Assembly: GCA_019359155.1 (NCBI GenBank) | Contig: JAHHHV010000071.1 | Coordinates: forward strand, 81,456 to 145,455 | Direction of reading: 5' to 3' | DNA from: Pegethrix bostrychoides GSE-TBD4-15B | Lineage (GTDB): Bacteria > Cyanobacteriota > Cyanobacteriia > Elainellales > Elainellaceae | Length of the DNA stretch: 64,000 bases | In this document: piece by piece, positions 8,436 through 19,266 of the stretch | How positions within the stretch are numbered: position 1 is the first letter of the stretch | How the letters are laid out: every line of letters starts with the position of its first letter | Notes under the pieces: model-generated | What the model was told of the DNA's origin: nothing | The model's input: only the letters and a program-made list of their open reading frames with translations | Databases searched by the model: none | Position numbers and translations under genes: made by a program

Positions 8436-11264
8436 TCAGGGCTTAGACTTCAAGCGCTGGCGCACTAGCTTCTCCAGCTCCACCCAGACAAACATGAGCA
8501 GGCTGGCCCCGACGCAGATCGCCAGCTCGCCAAAACTAAGCCGATGCATTCCGAAGAAGCTTCGCAGCGGTGGCAGGTAGATCAGCATCAGTTGAAGCAG
8601 CGTCGTCACGCCAACCGCCCAGAGCAGGAACGGATTTGAGAACGGGTTAAGCTGAATCGTCAGGCGGCTATTGGAGCGGCAGGCGATTGCATGTCCCATC
8701 TGCGCCAAACAGAGCGTGGTGAACACCATTGTTTTCCAGCGATCCGGATCGCCAGGAGTGTTTTGGCTGTAGCCGTAGCTCCAGACCATCAGCGAGACGC
8801 TGATGATGGCCAGTACGACTCCAACCCGCAGCATGTACCAGCCCAACCCTCGCGCAAAAATGCTCTCGCTGGGATCGTGCGGCGGGCGGTTCATCACGTT
8901 GGGTTCGGCAGGCTCAACGGCCAAAGCCAGCGCGGGTACACCGTCTGTCACTAGGTTCATCCAGAGAATTTGCAAAGGCGATAACGGCACGCCGCCTGCC
9001 CCCAGCAACAAGGGCGATAGGGCAATCGTGATCACTTCGCCGATATTGGAACCCAAAATATATTTAATGAAGCGGCGAATGTTGGTGTAGACGACGCGCC
9101 CTTCTTCGACGGCAGCGACAATCGTGGCGAAGTTGTCATCCAGCAACACCATATCGCTGGATTCTTTGCTGACATCCGTGCCGGTAATTCCCATCGCGAT
9201 GCCAATGTCGGCCTGCTTCAGGGCGGGCGCATCGTTCACGCCGTCTCCGGTCATGGCCGCGATGTTGTTCTGCTTTTGCAAGGCCTGCACAATCCGCAGC
9301 TTATGCTCTGGCGAAACGCGGGCATAGATGCTGACCCGATTCACATGGCGCTGCAGCTCCTCAAGATCCATTTGCTCCAGCTCGCGTCCGCTCAGCAATT
9401 CGTCGCCGGGACGGGCAATCCCTAGATCTTCGGCCACGGCTTGAGCAGTGAGCTGATGATCGCCAGTAATCATCACGGGGCGAATGCCAGCATTTCGACA
9501 GCACGCCACAGCTTCACGGACTTCGGGGCGAGGTGCATCCAGCATGGCCATCAGCCCCAGCCAGATCAGATCTCGTTCGGCTGCTTGTGTAGCTATTTGA
9601 TTTGTGGCTATATCAGACTGAGTCTCAAGCGGACGGTAGGCAAACCCCAGCACCCGCAGCCCACCTGCGGCCAGCCGATCATTCTGCGCCAAAATCTGCT
9701 GCCGCTGCTGAGGCGTAAGGCGATGAATGCCGTTGTCCTGCACCCGCTCAGCCAGCTCTAGCACCAGTTCCGGTGAGCCTTTGCAGCAGAGCAGATAGGG
9801 CGCGTCAATGGCGAACGGCAAATCGCTGCTGGCCAACTCGCGCTTCAGAATCACGCTCATCCGCTTACGCTCCGACGAGAATGGGATCTCGCTCAGCCGA
9901 GGCAGCGTGTAAGACCAGTGGTTTTGATCGAGACCTGCTTTCGCCGCAGCCACCAGCAGCGAACCTTCGGTTGGGTCGCCCAAAATCGCCCAGTTACCGT
10001 TTTCTTTTTGCAGAGCCGCATCGTTGCAGAGCGTCGCCGCCAGCAGCAGAGCGCGTAGATCGGGCTGCTCGGTGGCCTGAATCGCCTGGTGAGAATCGCC
10101 CATTAAAAACTCGCCCGTGGGATCATAGCCGGATCCCGTGATGCGACAGCCCGTTTCAGCCAGACCCGGATGTAGCGACTGCACCACCATTTTATTTTGG
10201 GTCAGCGTCCCGGTTTTGTCAGAGCAGATGGTCGTCACCGAGCCGAGCGTCTCCACCGCTGGCAGTCGGCGAATTAGCGCCTGTCGCCGCACCATGCGCT
10301 GTGTGCCTAGGGCCAGCGTCACCGTAATCACAGCAGGCAAGCCCTCCGGCACCACCGCCACGGCCATACTCAGCGAAACTTCCAGCAGCTCGCGGAACCG
10401 TCCAAACCCGGAGGCAATCACGCCAATCACGACCACCAGCGCCACCAGCGCCAGCGAACCGTAGACCAATACCTGGCTGAGCTGATCCATCCGCTGCTGC
10501 AAAGGCGTTGGCTCTGATTCGACCGACTGAAGCAACGTGGCGATTTTTCCCAGCTCAGTCTGCATGCCCGTTCCTGTCACCAGCACCGTACCGCGTCCCT
10601 GTACGACTTCCGTGCCCTGAAACACCATATTGGTACGGTCGCCCAGCAGCGCATCCTGAGCGAGCTGAGTCTGCACCTGCTTACTAACGGCATGGGCTTC
10701 GCCAGTCAGCGCCGCCTCGCGAATCTGGAGATTAGACTCCTCCAGCAGACGGCCATCGGCAGCCACCTGCACCCCCGCTTCCAAGAACATCAGGTCGCCC
10801 GGCACGAGCAATTTGGCATCAATTTCGCTTAGCTTACCGTCGCGCATCACCCGAACGCGCGGCGAAGCCATGCTCTTCAGCGCCGCTAGTGCCTTCTCAG
10901 CCTTACTTTCTTGCAGATAGCCCAATACGCCGTTGAGGATGACAATCGCTAAAATGGCGACGGTATCTTTGAAGGGAATATCGCCAGCCGCCATCTCTCC
11001 GGCCTGCCAGTCCAGAAAATCTAGCCAGCCTGAGATCACGGCAACCGCGATCAGCATGATCAGCATGATGTTTTTGAACTGATCCAGCAAAATCGTCCAG
11101 GCGCTGCGTCCTCCGGTTTCGACTAGCTCATTCAGCCCATATTGCTGCTGCCGCTGCTTCACTTGCTGAGCGGTCAGACCAGTCTGGGGATCGCTACCCA
11201 AGCGCACTAGCGCCTCCGCCGAATCAGCCGTATGCCAGGTGGCGGGAGAGATTGCCTTAATCAT
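8436..11264 (-). CDS. SERCA-like P2A-type Ca2+-transporting ATPase
   Basis: A 942-residue P-type ATPase that probably exports Ca2+ (PacL-like). The actuator motif LTGEA is near residue 190, the phosphorylation site SDKTGTLT near 345, and the hinge [13 protein letters not shown] near 620. The ion-binding residues typical of SERCA are visible: PEGLP in M4, SNIGE in M5 and NLVTDGVPA in M6. That supports Ca2+ (or possibly Mn2+) rather than heavy-metal transport; no CxxC metal domain is present. The N-terminal cation-ATPase domain is present. It is divergent from gdhA. Confidence 0.9.
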   Translation of the reverse strand: MIKAISPATWHTADSAEALVRLGSDPQTGLTAQQVKQRQQQYGLNELVETGGRSAWTILLDQFKNIMLIMLIAVAVISGWLDFLDWQAGEMAAGDIPFKDTVAILAIVILNGVLGYLQESKAEKALAALKSMASPRVRVMRDGKLSEIDAKLLVPGDLMFLEAGVQVAADGRLLEESNLQIREAALTGEAHAVSKQVQTQLAQDALLGDRTNMVFQGTEVVQGRGTVLVTGTGMQTELGKIATLLQSVESEPTPLQQRMDQLSQVLVYGSLALVALVVVIGVIASGFGRFRELLEVSLSMAVAVVPEGLPAVITVTLALGTQRMVRRQALIRRLPAVETLGSVTTICSDKTGTLTQNKMVVQSLHPGLAETGCRITGSGYDPTGEFLMGDSHQAIQATEQPDLRALLLAATLCNDAALQKENGNWAILGDPTEGSLLVAAAKAGLDQNHWSYTLPRLSEIPFSSERKRMSVILKRELASSDLPFAIDAPYLLCCKGSPELVLELAERVQDNGIHRLTPQQRQQILAQNDRLAAGGLRVLGFAYRPLETQSDIATNQIATQAAERDLIWLGLMAMLDAPRPEVREAVACCRNAGIRPVMITGDHQLTAQAVAEDLGIARPGDELLSGRELEQMDLEELQRHVNRVSIYARVSPEHKLRIVQALQKQNNIAAMTGDGVNDAPALKQADIGIAMGITGTDVSKESSDMVLLDDNFATIVAAVEEGRVVYTNIRRFIKYILGSNIGEVITIALSPLLLGAGGVPLSPLQILWMNLVTDGVPALALAVEPAEPNVMNRPPHDPSESIFARGLGWYMLRVGVVLAIISVSLMVWSYGYSQNTPGDPDRWKTMVFTTLCLAQMGHAIACRSNSRLTIQLNPFSNPFLLWAVGVTTLLQLMLIYLPPLRSFFGMHRLSFGELAICVGASLLMFVWVELEKLVRQRLKSKP

Positions 11265-11614
11265 GGGTAATGAAAAGAAAGTTTAACAGCGTAAAAATCA
11301 ATACAGAATTCAATCCTAACCTGAAGCCATGGACGGCTTAGGAGAGTTTCTCAGAATTGACATAAATTGAGAAATCTAGCGAAACACCCAGCAGCACAGG
11401 TTGCCAAGCGAGCGCAAGATTCAAAGCTTAGTCGAAGCTTGCAGAGATTTCTGAGAATTTGGCCTCAATTCTTGCCCGAATATGTAAATTTTTATAAATA
11501 ATTACTACTTTCGTTCAAGCCTGTTTTTGTATTTTTTGATACATTTTTGATACAGTTTAATAGAAATTAAGCCAGCCGGACTCTCTTCACTACTTCTCCA
11601 GCAGAGGATCATAG
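11265..11614. other. Divergent intergenic region between the Ca2+-ATPase and gdhA
   Basis: An AT-rich 350-bp gap without a coding frame. Its right half holds the NtcA-type box described separately. A direct repeat, TTTTTGATACA, occurs twice around 11533-11553, overlapping that box. The left half shows no clear motif. Confidence 0.6.
11529..11542 (+). promoter_or_regulatory. NtcA-type box upstream of gdhA
   Basis: A perfect GTA-N8-TAC palindrome core (spacer TTTTTTGA) centred 79 bp before the gdhA start codon. A TA-rich stretch (TTTAATAG, 11556-11563) follows and could supply a -10 element, though spacing is shorter than the classical NtcA-activated arrangement. Nitrogen control by NtcA is inferred. 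Confidence 0.55.
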
Positions 11615-12895
11615 ATGACCAGCTTACTCTCAGATGCCAACCAACGCCTCGACAAAGCCCTGCAATATGTAACGCTTCATCCCGATGCGATTGAGCGACT
11701 CAAAACCCCCAAAGCCAGCCTGACGGTTTCAATTCCAGTCCGGATGGACGACGGCTCGCTGCGAGTCTTTCAAGGCTATCGCGTCCGCTACGACGACAGC
11801 CGTGGCCCCACCAAAGGCGGCGTGCGCTATCACCCCAGCGTTACGCTGGACGAGGTGCAGTCACTAGCCTTCTGGATGACATTTAAATGCGCGGCGCTCA
11901 ACCTACCGTTTGGAGGAGCTAAGGGCGGCATCACGCTCAACCCCAAAACCCTCTCCAAGTTTGAGCTAGAGCGCCTCAGTCGGGGCTACATTGACCTGAT
12001 TGCTGACTTCATCGGCCCTGATATCGATATTCCTGCCCCTGATCTCTATACCAACCCGATGATCATGGGCTGGATGATGGATCAATACAGCACGATTTGC
12101 CGCCAGATTACGCCCGCAGTCGTAACGGGCAAGCCCATTCCGATGGGCGGCAGCTTGGGACGCGAAACGGCCACGGCGATGGGCGCTTTTTTTACGATTC
12201 AAACGCTGATGCCCAAGTTTAATCGCCAGCCCAGCTCAACAACCGTCGCAATTCAGGGCTTTGGCAATGCTGGAGCGGTCATTGCCGAGCTGCTGTTTCA
12301 TGCGGGCTATCGGGTGGTGGCGGTTAGCGACTCGCAGGGCGGAGTCTATGCGACGCAGGGGCTAGATATTCCCAGCATCCGCCGCACTAAGGAGGCGCGG
12401 CGCGGCATCCAGGCAGTCTACTGCGAGGGCAGCCTCTGCAACCGTATCGAGCATCAGGTGATCAGCAACGCCGAACTGCTCGAACTCAAGGTTGATATTT
12501 TGATTCCGGCGGCGCTGGAAAACCAGATCACGGCTGAAAACGCCGCTCGCATCCAGGCTCCGTTCATTTTTGAGGTGGCCAATGGCCCGGTCAATTCGGC
12601 GGCAGACGCAATTTTGGAGGCCAACGGCATCCAGGTTTTCCCGGATATTCTGGTGAATGCGGGCGGCGTTACCGTCAGCTATTTTGAGTGGGTGCAAAAC
12701 CGCAGCGGCTTCTACTGGAGCCTAGAAGAAGTCAACCAGCGCTTAGAGACCAAGATGACCCAAGAGACTGAGCGCATCTGGGCGACTGCCCAAGAGCTGT
12801 CCTGCTCAATGCGAACCGCCGCCTATGTCCATGCGCTCAAACGTCTAGCAGAAGCAATCGAGGCCAAAGGCACGCAGGACGATTACAAAAGTTAA
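11615..12895 (+). CDS. gdhA: Glutamate dehydrogenase (Glu/Leu/Phe/Val family)
   Basis: Converts 2-oxoglutarate and ammonium to glutamate, or the reverse, in the cytoplasm. It is 426 aa, the size of the hexameric NAD(P)-dependent family. The substrate-binding region has GPTKGGVRYHP near residue 65 and the catalytic-lysine motif PFGGAKGGI near 100. The dinucleotide fold has GFGNAG near 214, and EVANGPV and NAGGVTVSYFEW follow. The start has AGAGG about 9 nt upstream. The gene converges on aroH with 18 bp between stops. Confidence 0.94.
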   Translation: MTSLLSDANQRLDKALQYVTLHPDAIERLKTPKASLTVSIPVRMDDGSLRVFQGYRVRYDDSRGPTKGGVRYHPSVTLDEVQSLAFWMTFKCAALNLPFGGAKGGITLNPKTLSKFELERLSRGYIDLIADFIGPDIDIPAPDLYTNPMIMGWMMDQYSTICRQITPAVVTGKPIPMGGSLGRETATAMGAFFTIQTLMPKFNRQPSSTTVAIQGFGNAGAVIAELLFHAGYRVVAVSDSQGGVYATQGLDIPSIRRTKEARRGIQAVYCEGSLCNRIEHQVISNAELLELKVDILIPAALENQITAENAARIQAPFIFEVANGPVNSAADAILEANGIQVFPDILVNAGGVTVSYFEWVQNRSGFYWSLEEVNQRLETKMTQETERIWATAQELSCSMRTAAYVHALKRLAEAIEAKGTQDDYKS

Positions 12896-12913
12896 GCCGA
12901 ACTCTAAGAGGCT

Positions 12914-13306
12914 CTATTCCCCAGCCGTCACCATGCTCAAATCAGGCCGGAGCTGGCGAGCTTGGCGCAGATAGGGGTGGTATATCTTGACGTCGGGGTC
13001 AGGCACGTTGATGTGAATCAGGCAGCGGATGCAGCGGGCGAGACTACCTTCGACATACATCTGCTGTAAGTCGAGCAGCGGCACATTTTGCCAGTGTGGA
13101 CGCTCACGGGCAATCGCGGCAGGAAAGACGGCATCTAGGTCGCGCGTCGCCGAAAACGTGACGCTGACGATCTCATCCGGGTCAATTGCGTTGTGGCGTT
13201 CGAGTTCGTTCAGCAATTCCGTCACCGCCTCTCGAATCGCCTCAACCGAATTCTCTGATGCGGTTGTTGCCCCCCGAATCGCCTTTACTTTCCAACCCAC
13301 TTGCAT
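12914..13306 (-). CDS. aroH: Chorismate mutase, AroH class
   Basis: Monofunctional trimeric chorismate mutase converting chorismate to prephenate for Phe and Tyr synthesis. The 130-residue length and the segments KAIRGATTASENS near residue 9, SVTFSATRDLDAVFPA near 50 and the C-terminal HINVPDPDVKIYHPYLRQA match the Bacillus AroH type. Its catalytic arginines (RGAT, and the ARERP region) are present. It stands upstream of no obvious partner and converges on gdhA. Confidence 0.92.
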   Translation of the reverse strand: MQVGWKVKAIRGATTASENSVEAIREAVTELLNELERHNAIDPDEIVSVTFSATRDLDAVFPAAIARERPHWQNVPLLDLQQMYVEGSLARCIRCLIHINVPDPDVKIYHPYLRQARQLRPDLSMVTAGE

Positions 13307-13427
13307 GGCCTCCTGGTTAAGTTTGAGTTTTGATCTGAAGATTTAAAGCAGCTCTAAAAATGAGTTCTGAAATTCCCTCTTCACTCATAGCTCAAAAATC
13401 GGTGATTGCCATCCGGGAGGCTAGATT

Positions 13428-14261
13428 TTAAGGCCGATACAGCCACAGAGGCAAACCGCTGGTGCCCATCTCAAATTCCAGCCAGCTCAGGCCAGCCGCA
13501 GCAATAGGAGACTGACTCCAGCTTGCCTGTCCGCGCCCCGGCAGCAGGCGATTAACCAAGCCTTTGCGCTCTTCCAGGGTGAAGCACTGGGTTTTCTCTG
13601 GGTCAAGCCCAGCTAGCTCAGCTGCCCAGCGCCTAGCATCTTCTTCGGTGCCCAAGCGGTCGATTAGCCCCAGCGTCAGCGCCTGCTGCCCGGTAAATAC
13701 CCGCCCGTCAGCAAACGTCTTGACGGTTTCGACCGACAGGTGACGCGCTTCCGCCACGGTCTCGACAAACTGCTGGTAGCTGGTGTCAATCAGCGCCTGC
13801 AAAATCTCTTGCTCTGGCTCGGTCAGCTCGCGGTCGAAGGCCAAAATGTCTTTGTAAGGGCCAGACTTGATTACCTTAAACGAGACGCCGACTTTATCCA
13901 GCAGCCGCTCCAGGTTGTTGCCACGTAGAATTACGCCGATGCTGCCGGTAATCGTGCCGGGATTCGCCACGATATGCTCGGCTCCCATACCAATGTAAAC
14001 ACCGCCAGAAGCTGAAATATTGCCGAAACTCGCGACAATTTTCACCTTGTCGCGCAGTCGCTTCAGCGCGCTGTAGATTTCCTGCGAGTCGCCCACCGTA
14101 CCGCCGGGACTGTCGATTCGCAGCAGCAGCGCCGGAAACTTGCGCTCCTCTACGGTTTTGAGGGCTTCTAATAAATGCTTGCGGGTTCCCCCGGCAATTG
14201 CGCCCGTCACTTCAATGCGGGCGATCTGTTTGCGGAATCGAGGCTTAAGCGGCCAAACCAT
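13428..14261 (-). CDS. sppA: Signal peptide peptidase SppA (short form)
   Basis: Membrane-associated serine protease of family S49 that degrades cleaved signal peptides. It is 277 aa, the single-domain form. The catalytic serine sits in NISASGGVYI near residue 81 and the general-base lysine in SGPYKDIL near 132. PGTITGSIGVI and the C-terminal DGRVFTGQQAL are typical. Little N-terminal hydrophobic anchor is visible, so it may be peripheral. Adjacent same-strand neighbours are ftn2 upstream and aroH downstream. Confidence 0.92.
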   Translation of the reverse strand: MVWPLKPRFRKQIARIEVTGAIAGGTRKHLLEALKTVEERKFPALLLRIDSPGGTVGDSQEIYSALKRLRDKVKIVASFGNISASGGVYIGMGAEHIVANPGTITGSIGVILRGNNLERLLDKVGVSFKVIKSGPYKDILAFDRELTEPEQEILQALIDTSYQQFVETVAEARHLSVETVKTFADGRVFTGQQALTLGLIDRLGTEEDARRWAAELAGLDPEKTQCFTLEERKGLVNRLLPGRGQASWSQSPIAAAGLSWLEFEMGTSGLPLWLYRP

Positions 14262-14316
14262 GCGTAGCGTTCTCGTAAGGGCTGCTGAAACAGGCTGAAA
14301 TAGACTGAATCAACCC

Positions 14317-16824
14317 CTATTCTAGAACGTTCATGCTTTGAATCCGCCACTGGCTGTCCTGCTGCACCAGCTCATATCTGACCCGCACGGTTGAGTCATA
14401 GGAGGCGTTGCTGTCTAGCTCGCCCGCATTGTAGAAGTCAGCTTTTTCACTCACTACGGCTTCGATGCTGGCTTGAGCGGCTTCGCCAGATGTCGGGTTC
14501 TCTGCGTCATCGCCTGTGGCCGTCTCGCTGTCTGCCTCTGGGCTGCTCAGATCCACGCCGAGCGAGTCGGAGTCGGGGCTATCAGAAGCTGAGCCAGAGC
14601 TAGCTATATCTTGACTAGATTCGACTGAGACAATTTCAACTTGGGAATGGCTGAGTTTCAAATAGGAGTTCTCGGCTTTAAGATCTTCAGCTCTGGTTCT
14701 CTGCACCGAGAGAAGCGGCTCCACCAAAATTTGATCCAGTCGATCAATCTCGTGGTTCTCACCCAGCGCAGCCGCTTTAGCCTCTAACCAGGCTTGCACA
14801 ACTTCGGGTGCGTTCGCTTCGGTAATGGCCGAACTGACGCTTACGCCTTGTAATTGGCGGTTGGCAAACTCAGAGAAGGCTGGCTCAATGGCTCTGTTGC
14901 CGAGTTCAGTGCCCGATCCAGCTGCTCCACTAGAGCCAGACGAACCACCTGTATCAGCTGAGGGAGCAGGGGTGGGGCGGTTGAGCAACTTGCCAAACAG
15001 GAAGCCCAGCAGCATTACACCCAGCAGACCCAGCGCTGCCAGCAGTAAAATTCGATCAAGCCGCAGATTGGACGGGATGCTGGGACGGCGAACGGGCGAG
15101 CGCGGAACCGCCTGACGCTGGGCTTCCGGCAGGTGATGAGCATCGCGCTCAGCTGGCTCAGCCGAGCGGTGAGCGGGCGGATTGCCAACTGCTTGACCAC
15201 TGAGTCTCTGGCCATTCTCAGGCGGCAAACTGCCCCCATCGGCAGGCGGCATTCCAGTCGGATCAGCGGTGCGGGCGCTCAGTCTAGGATCGAGCGTCAC
15301 GGTTCCGGCGAGGTTGCCCTGACCGTTGGCTTGGCTATTGGCCTGACCCGCGCCGACGGCGTAGGAGCGCTCGGTTGCGGCACGCGACAGCTCTCGTGAC
15401 TCCAATCTGGGAGCAGGAGCTGCCTGAACGTCGGGGCGGGAAGCGGCACGTGTTGCAGCACGAGCAGTTTTTGGAAAGGCGGGTGCAGCTTCAGGTTCGG
15501 CGGGCAACTCTTCTAGATAGATCTGCACATCTTCGTCGGCAAAGTAGTCTGTCAGCGAAACCTGCCGCTGCTGGAGGTCGCGAAAATGCGGGAAGACCTC
15601 GTTTTGAAACCAGCGTTCGCTGTAGAGGCAAAGCCCCGGCAGCAGATCGGGCGAGGTTTGAGAATGCTCGCGAATAAAGGCCAGTGATTCAAACTCTTGA
15701 CTGAGTTCTAGGGCGCGGCTGGCTTCTTCAGTCTGTCCCAGCAGCAGGGAGCAGACTGCCTGCTCTAGATGCACATCTTGATAGCCACCCAAGCGCAGCA
15801 GCAGCAGCTTCGCTCGCCGGATTAGCGCGGGCTGTCTCTGGGCAAAGCCGCGTGCCAGCAGCGCATAGACGGCCAGGTAGGTGGCCACTGCTGAAGGTCG
15901 TCGCGCCTCGGCTTCAAACAGTACCTGCTGCTCGGCTGAGGTAAGGTAGCTGCGGAGCTGCTGGATAAATCTCAAGAAGTCATCGACGCTCAGCCCCGAC
16001 GAATCGTCGCCATTGCCGTCGATGCCGCCTCGGTCATGCAGCATATCTTCCAGCAGGCCAATCCCGTGACGGCGCTGCTCTTCTTGACCGTCTGGCAGCA
16101 AAATTAGCTCCAGGATGCGGTAGGGACGCAGCTTGAACAGATCTGACTGCATTTCGCCCCGAATGTTGGCATATAGCCCTTCGCGCAGCAGCAGCTCTTG
16201 ACCGCTCTCCAGCGAGCTGGCCGCGTTTTCGTACTGTCCTTGCTGCCACTGCTCGCGGCCTAGCTCAAGATGAGCTAAGGCGACAGTCAGCACAACATCG
16301 GCTAGGACAATCTCTGGCTCGCCAAATCTGCCGCTCTTCAGCTCAGGTGAGCCGTTGTTCAGATAGGGGCGACCTAGCCGCAGCACTAGCTCATACTCGC
16401 CTAGCTCTAGCAAAATCAGCAGCGCTCCTACCAGCTGCGGCTCTTCTAGCTCAATGCTGGGGCTGTAGGAGTCAGAGCCTTCCGTCGAGCGATAGCCCAG
16501 ATCTTCCGAGAAATTCTCCGCTTCTGCGTCCGACAGGTCGTAGGACTTGGCGAGAAAGCTGGCGTCATAGTCCTGTCGCTGCGAGGGATCGGACAGCAGG
16601 CCGTAGGCTTGATCAATCAGCGCCCGACGCGCCAAAATTGCCGCCTCAGAAAATTCGCGCCGGGGAAGCTGCTGCGTTCGATCGCGATGCGCCTGCTGGA
16701 GCTGCTCAGCAGTTGCCTGAATTGGTAAACCTAGAACCCGATAGTAATCCAGCGGAATTCGCACGACCCCATCCCCTGCAAACGATACTGACTTTGAAAT
16801 GACTGACTTTGAAGTAGCTGACAT
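14317..16824 (-). CDS. ftn2: Cell division protein Ftn2/ZipN (ARC6 homologue)
   Basis: Cyanobacterial divisome organiser that tethers FtsZ to the membrane; ancestor of plastid ARC6. The product is 835 aa. A J-domain-like region (about residues 24-90, DYYRVLGLPIQATAEQLQQA) lacks the HPD triad, as expected for this family. A helical TPR-like middle part follows, then a low-complexity linker (~480-580). One membrane segment lies at about 590-612 (ILLLAALGLLGVMLLGFLFG). The C-terminal IMS/DUF4101 domain (about 660-835) has AxxVVQAWLEAKAAALG and ends in VRYELVQQDSQWRI. It is the first gene before a 1.1-kb non-coding stretch. Confidence 0.92.
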   Translation of the reverse strand: MSATSKSVISKSVSFAGDGVVRIPLDYYRVLGLPIQATAEQLQQAHRDRTQQLPRREFSEAAILARRALIDQAYGLLSDPSQRQDYDASFLAKSYDLSDAEAENFSEDLGYRSTEGSDSYSPSIELEEPQLVGALLILLELGEYELVLRLGRPYLNNGSPELKSGRFGEPEIVLADVVLTVALAHLELGREQWQQGQYENAASSLESGQELLLREGLYANIRGEMQSDLFKLRPYRILELILLPDGQEEQRRHGIGLLEDMLHDRGGIDGNGDDSSGLSVDDFLRFIQQLRSYLTSAEQQVLFEAEARRPSAVATYLAVYALLARGFAQRQPALIRRAKLLLLRLGGYQDVHLEQAVCSLLLGQTEEASRALELSQEFESLAFIREHSQTSPDLLPGLCLYSERWFQNEVFPHFRDLQQRQVSLTDYFADEDVQIYLEELPAEPEAAPAFPKTARAATRAASRPDVQAAPAPRLESRELSRAATERSYAVGAGQANSQANGQGNLAGTVTLDPRLSARTADPTGMPPADGGSLPPENGQRLSGQAVGNPPAHRSAEPAERDAHHLPEAQRQAVPRSPVRRPSIPSNLRLDRILLLAALGLLGVMLLGFLFGKLLNRPTPAPSADTGGSSGSSGAAGSGTELGNRAIEPAFSEFANRQLQGVSVSSAITEANAPEVVQAWLEAKAAALGENHEIDRLDQILVEPLLSVQRTRAEDLKAENSYLKLSHSQVEIVSVESSQDIASSGSASDSPDSDSLGVDLSSPEADSETATGDDAENPTSGEAAQASIEAVVSEKADFYNAGELDSNASYDSTVRVRYELVQQDSQWRIQSMNVLE

Positions 16825-17926
16825 TGAAAAATGCAGTTGAAATGCCCGTTAAGCCCGCTTTTTATCTGGCTTCCAAAACCTGGAATCAGTTGATTTGAGC
16901 CAGAAACTCACTTGCTCAATGGCCAACACGACCGATTTCTGCGCCAATTCTAGACTTGCCTTACTTCAGACGATTTGCTGACAGACCCACGACTCGAAAC
17001 TTACACTGCTTTATACGCTGGACGCAGCAGAAGCGCAACCCCTTGTTACTTGCCCTGTTACTTACGGTAACCCGCTGCTTTAGCGAGTCAATTTTTCGAC
17101 CCATTCAACGCATCGCCGGGGCTATAGCTCTATGGCTACAAACCTATGGCTAAAACCATCGTCTGGCGCGGTTTTCGAGTACCTAAACGCATCCGTTCTC
17201 AGAGAAGCCTGTCAATTTTAACTGAATCTGCCTGATTCGCACAGTTTAGTTAGATGAGGTAGATGAGGTTGCAAGTTAGCCAGAACAGAAATTCGATGCA
17301 TGATTTCGACAATTTTCACGATTCGACAATTTTTCAGAAGCATACTTTTTCAGAAGAAGCATACTGACGGAAGATGCCGATGCTTAGCGACAGCGGTATG
17401 TCAGGAATGTAACAGCTAACTGTCCGTAACGGGATAGATTCCACCTAATACCCAATAAAATAGAATCTTTTCTCAACAAAAAAAAGGCGGTGGAGAATTC
17501 TGATTCCTCTCTAGATTGGTGAACTATGCGAAAATCAGGTGGAAAAGTCGGGGAGAAGCGCTTGTTCTAGGAATCTCCTGACTTGAAACCGGCTGCGTCT
17601 GTAACCAAACCTGTTATCAAACTTATTTTCGTCCTAAAAATTTTAAGCCATAGATATTACGCCAAGTTATTCACGCTAGGTAAGGCTAGTCAGCAGCTAG
17701 TCGGCATTAAATCCCTACCGAGCCTTCTGAGCCAGTCGCTGTAGCAGCCCTATCAGCCTCCCATTAGCCCCCTATCAGCCGTAGATTCGCAGCCCTAAAA
17801 CTTGATACTATTTAGACTTGCGTTAATTTGCGCTGCCAGATGGCCATCTAGACAGCTAAAGCCCACACCCGCGGCGCGGGACTCGCCCCTCTCGTTGACC
17901 CCTTCCCCTTAGGATACTCTCCCTCC
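16825..17926. other. Long intergenic region between ftn2 and pdhA
   Basis: About 1.1 kb with no supported gene. It contains short direct repeats: TCGACAATTTT twice (near 17308 and 17322) and a TTTTTCAGAAG...CATACT unit repeated at about 17331-17366. A compact palindrome CCCGCGGCGCGGG lies near 17868-17880, about 45 bp before pdhA, and could form a small leader hairpin. Promoters for both divergent genes must lie here, but none is clear enough to call. Confidence 0.6.
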
Positions 17927-18958
17927 ATGACCCAGGAACGAACCATCCCCAAGCTAGCTGCGATTGCCCCCGTCTCGCGTGAGGAGGGGCTAATGCTCTA
18001 TGAAGACATGGTGCTAGGGCGCTACTTTGAAGATAAATGCGCCGAGATGTACTATCGCGGCAAGATGTTTGGCTTCGTGCATCTCTATAACGGTCAGGAG
18101 GCAGTCTCCACGGGCGTAATTCGCGCTATGCGTCAGGGCGAAGACTACGTATGCAGCACCTATCGCGATCATGTCCATGCCTTGAGCGCCGGAGTGCCTG
18201 CCCGCAACGTCATGGCCGAGCTGTTTGGCAAAGCTACCGGATGCAGCAAAGGTCGGGGCGGCTCGATGCACCTGTTTTCGGCAGAACACCATCTGCTGGG
18301 CGGCTATGCCTTTATTGGTGAAGGAATTCCGGTGGCGCTGGGCGCAGCCTTTCAGAGTAAATATCGGCGTGAGGCACTGGGCGACGCGAGTTCTGATCAT
18401 GTCACGGCAGCTTTTTTTGGGGACGGCACCACCAACAACGGCCAGTTTTTTGAATGCCTCAACATGGCAGCGCTCTGGAAACTGCCGATCTTGTTTGTAG
18501 TCGAAAACAACAAGTGGGCGATTGGGATGGCGCATGAGCGCGCCACCTCCCAGCCAGAAATCTTTAAAAAAGCCAGCGTCTTTGGGATGCCGGGAATCGA
18601 AGTTGACGGCATGGACGTGTTGGCGGTTCGCACCGTGGCGCAAGAGGCCGTGGCTCGCGCTCGCGCCGGAGAAGGCCCTACCCTGATTGAATGCCTCACC
18701 TACCGTTTCCGGGGGCATTCGCTGGCTGATCCAGACGAACTGCGTTCCAAAGACGAGAAAGAGGCTTGGCTGGCTCGTGATCCGCTCAAAAAGTTGGCGG
18801 CACATCTGACGGCGCAAGAGCTAGTCAAGGCTGAAGAGCTAAAGCAAATTGAACAGCGCATCCAGGCTGTGATTGACGAAGCCGTGCAGTTTGCTCAGAC
18901 CAGCCCCGAACCTGATGCCAGCGAGCTACATCGCTTTGTGTTTGCCGAAGATAGCTAA
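17927..18958 (+). CDS. pdhA: Pyruvate dehydrogenase E1 component, alpha subunit
   Basis: Thiamine-diphosphate-dependent E1-alpha subunit of the pyruvate dehydrogenase complex, feeding acetyl-CoA to fatty acid synthesis and the TCA cycle. It is 343 aa. The ThDP/Mg2+ motif [12 protein letters not shown] begins near residue 165 and ends in [19 protein letters not shown] and the phosphorylation-loop-like [13 protein letters not shown] are also typical. pdhB is not adjacent, as is common in cyanobacteria. crr7 follows after 29 bp. Confidence 0.96.
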   Translation: MTQERTIPKLAAIAPVSREEGLMLYEDMVLGRYFEDKCAEMYYRGKMFGFVHLYNGQEAVSTGVIRAMRQGEDYVCSTYRDHVHALSAGVPARNVMAELFGKATGCSKGRGGSMHLFSAEHHLLGGYAFIGEGIPVALGAAFQSKYRREALGDASSDHVTAAFFGDGTTNNGQFFECLNMAALWKLPILFVVENNKWAIGMAHERATSQPEIFKKASVFGMPGIEVDGMDVLAVRTVAQEAVARARAGEGPTLIECLTYRFRGHSLADPDELRSKDEKEAWLARDPLKKLAAHLTAQELVKAEELKQIEQRIQAVIDEAVQFAQTSPEPDASELHRFVFAEDS

Positions 18959-18987
18959 GCTGGGTGATTCCCAAGGAGCAGCGGCTA

Positions 18988-19245
18988 ATGTCAAATTCGA
19001 TCATGTACCAGGAAGATGCCTATGTGGTGCTGGAGCCAAACCAGCCAGAGCAGATTTTGAGCGCCGCCGAACTGCTCGAAAAGCTCCAGGGCGTTTTGGC
19101 CAGCCGCCAGACGGATCTGCCGTTAGATCTCCACCGCTATGACGATCTGAGCCAGCAGGCGCAGTACCTGATGGAAACTGCCTGCGAGTTTGATGTGGGG
19201 CCCGGACTCTATCTTCAGTGGTTTGTGGTGCGGCTGGAGAAATAG
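18988..19245 (+). CDS. crr7: CRR7 family protein (chlororespiratory reduction 7)
   Basis: Small 85-residue protein matching the cyanobacterial/chloroplast CRR7 family, linked in plants to assembly or stability of the NDH-1 complex. Recognisable segments are MYQEDAYVVLEPNQPEQ, a middle LPLDLHRYDDLSQQAQYL and the ending GPGLYLQWFVVRLEK. The ATG at 18988 was chosen because AAGGAG lies 9 nt upstream; an in-frame GTG at 18964 has no such signal. Probably cotranscribed with pdhA. Confidence 0.85.
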   Translation: MSNSIMYQEDAYVVLEPNQPEQILSAAELLEKLQGVLASRQTDLPLDLHRYDDLSQQAQYLMETACEFDVGPGLYLQWFVVRLEK

Positions 19246-19266
19246 AGGGGCAAATCGCTGAACAAA

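Noticed and set aside
16956..17153. 65-codon frame in the gap between ftn2 and pdhA
   Set aside because: No ribosome binding site, mixed composition and no recognisable domain; probably chance.
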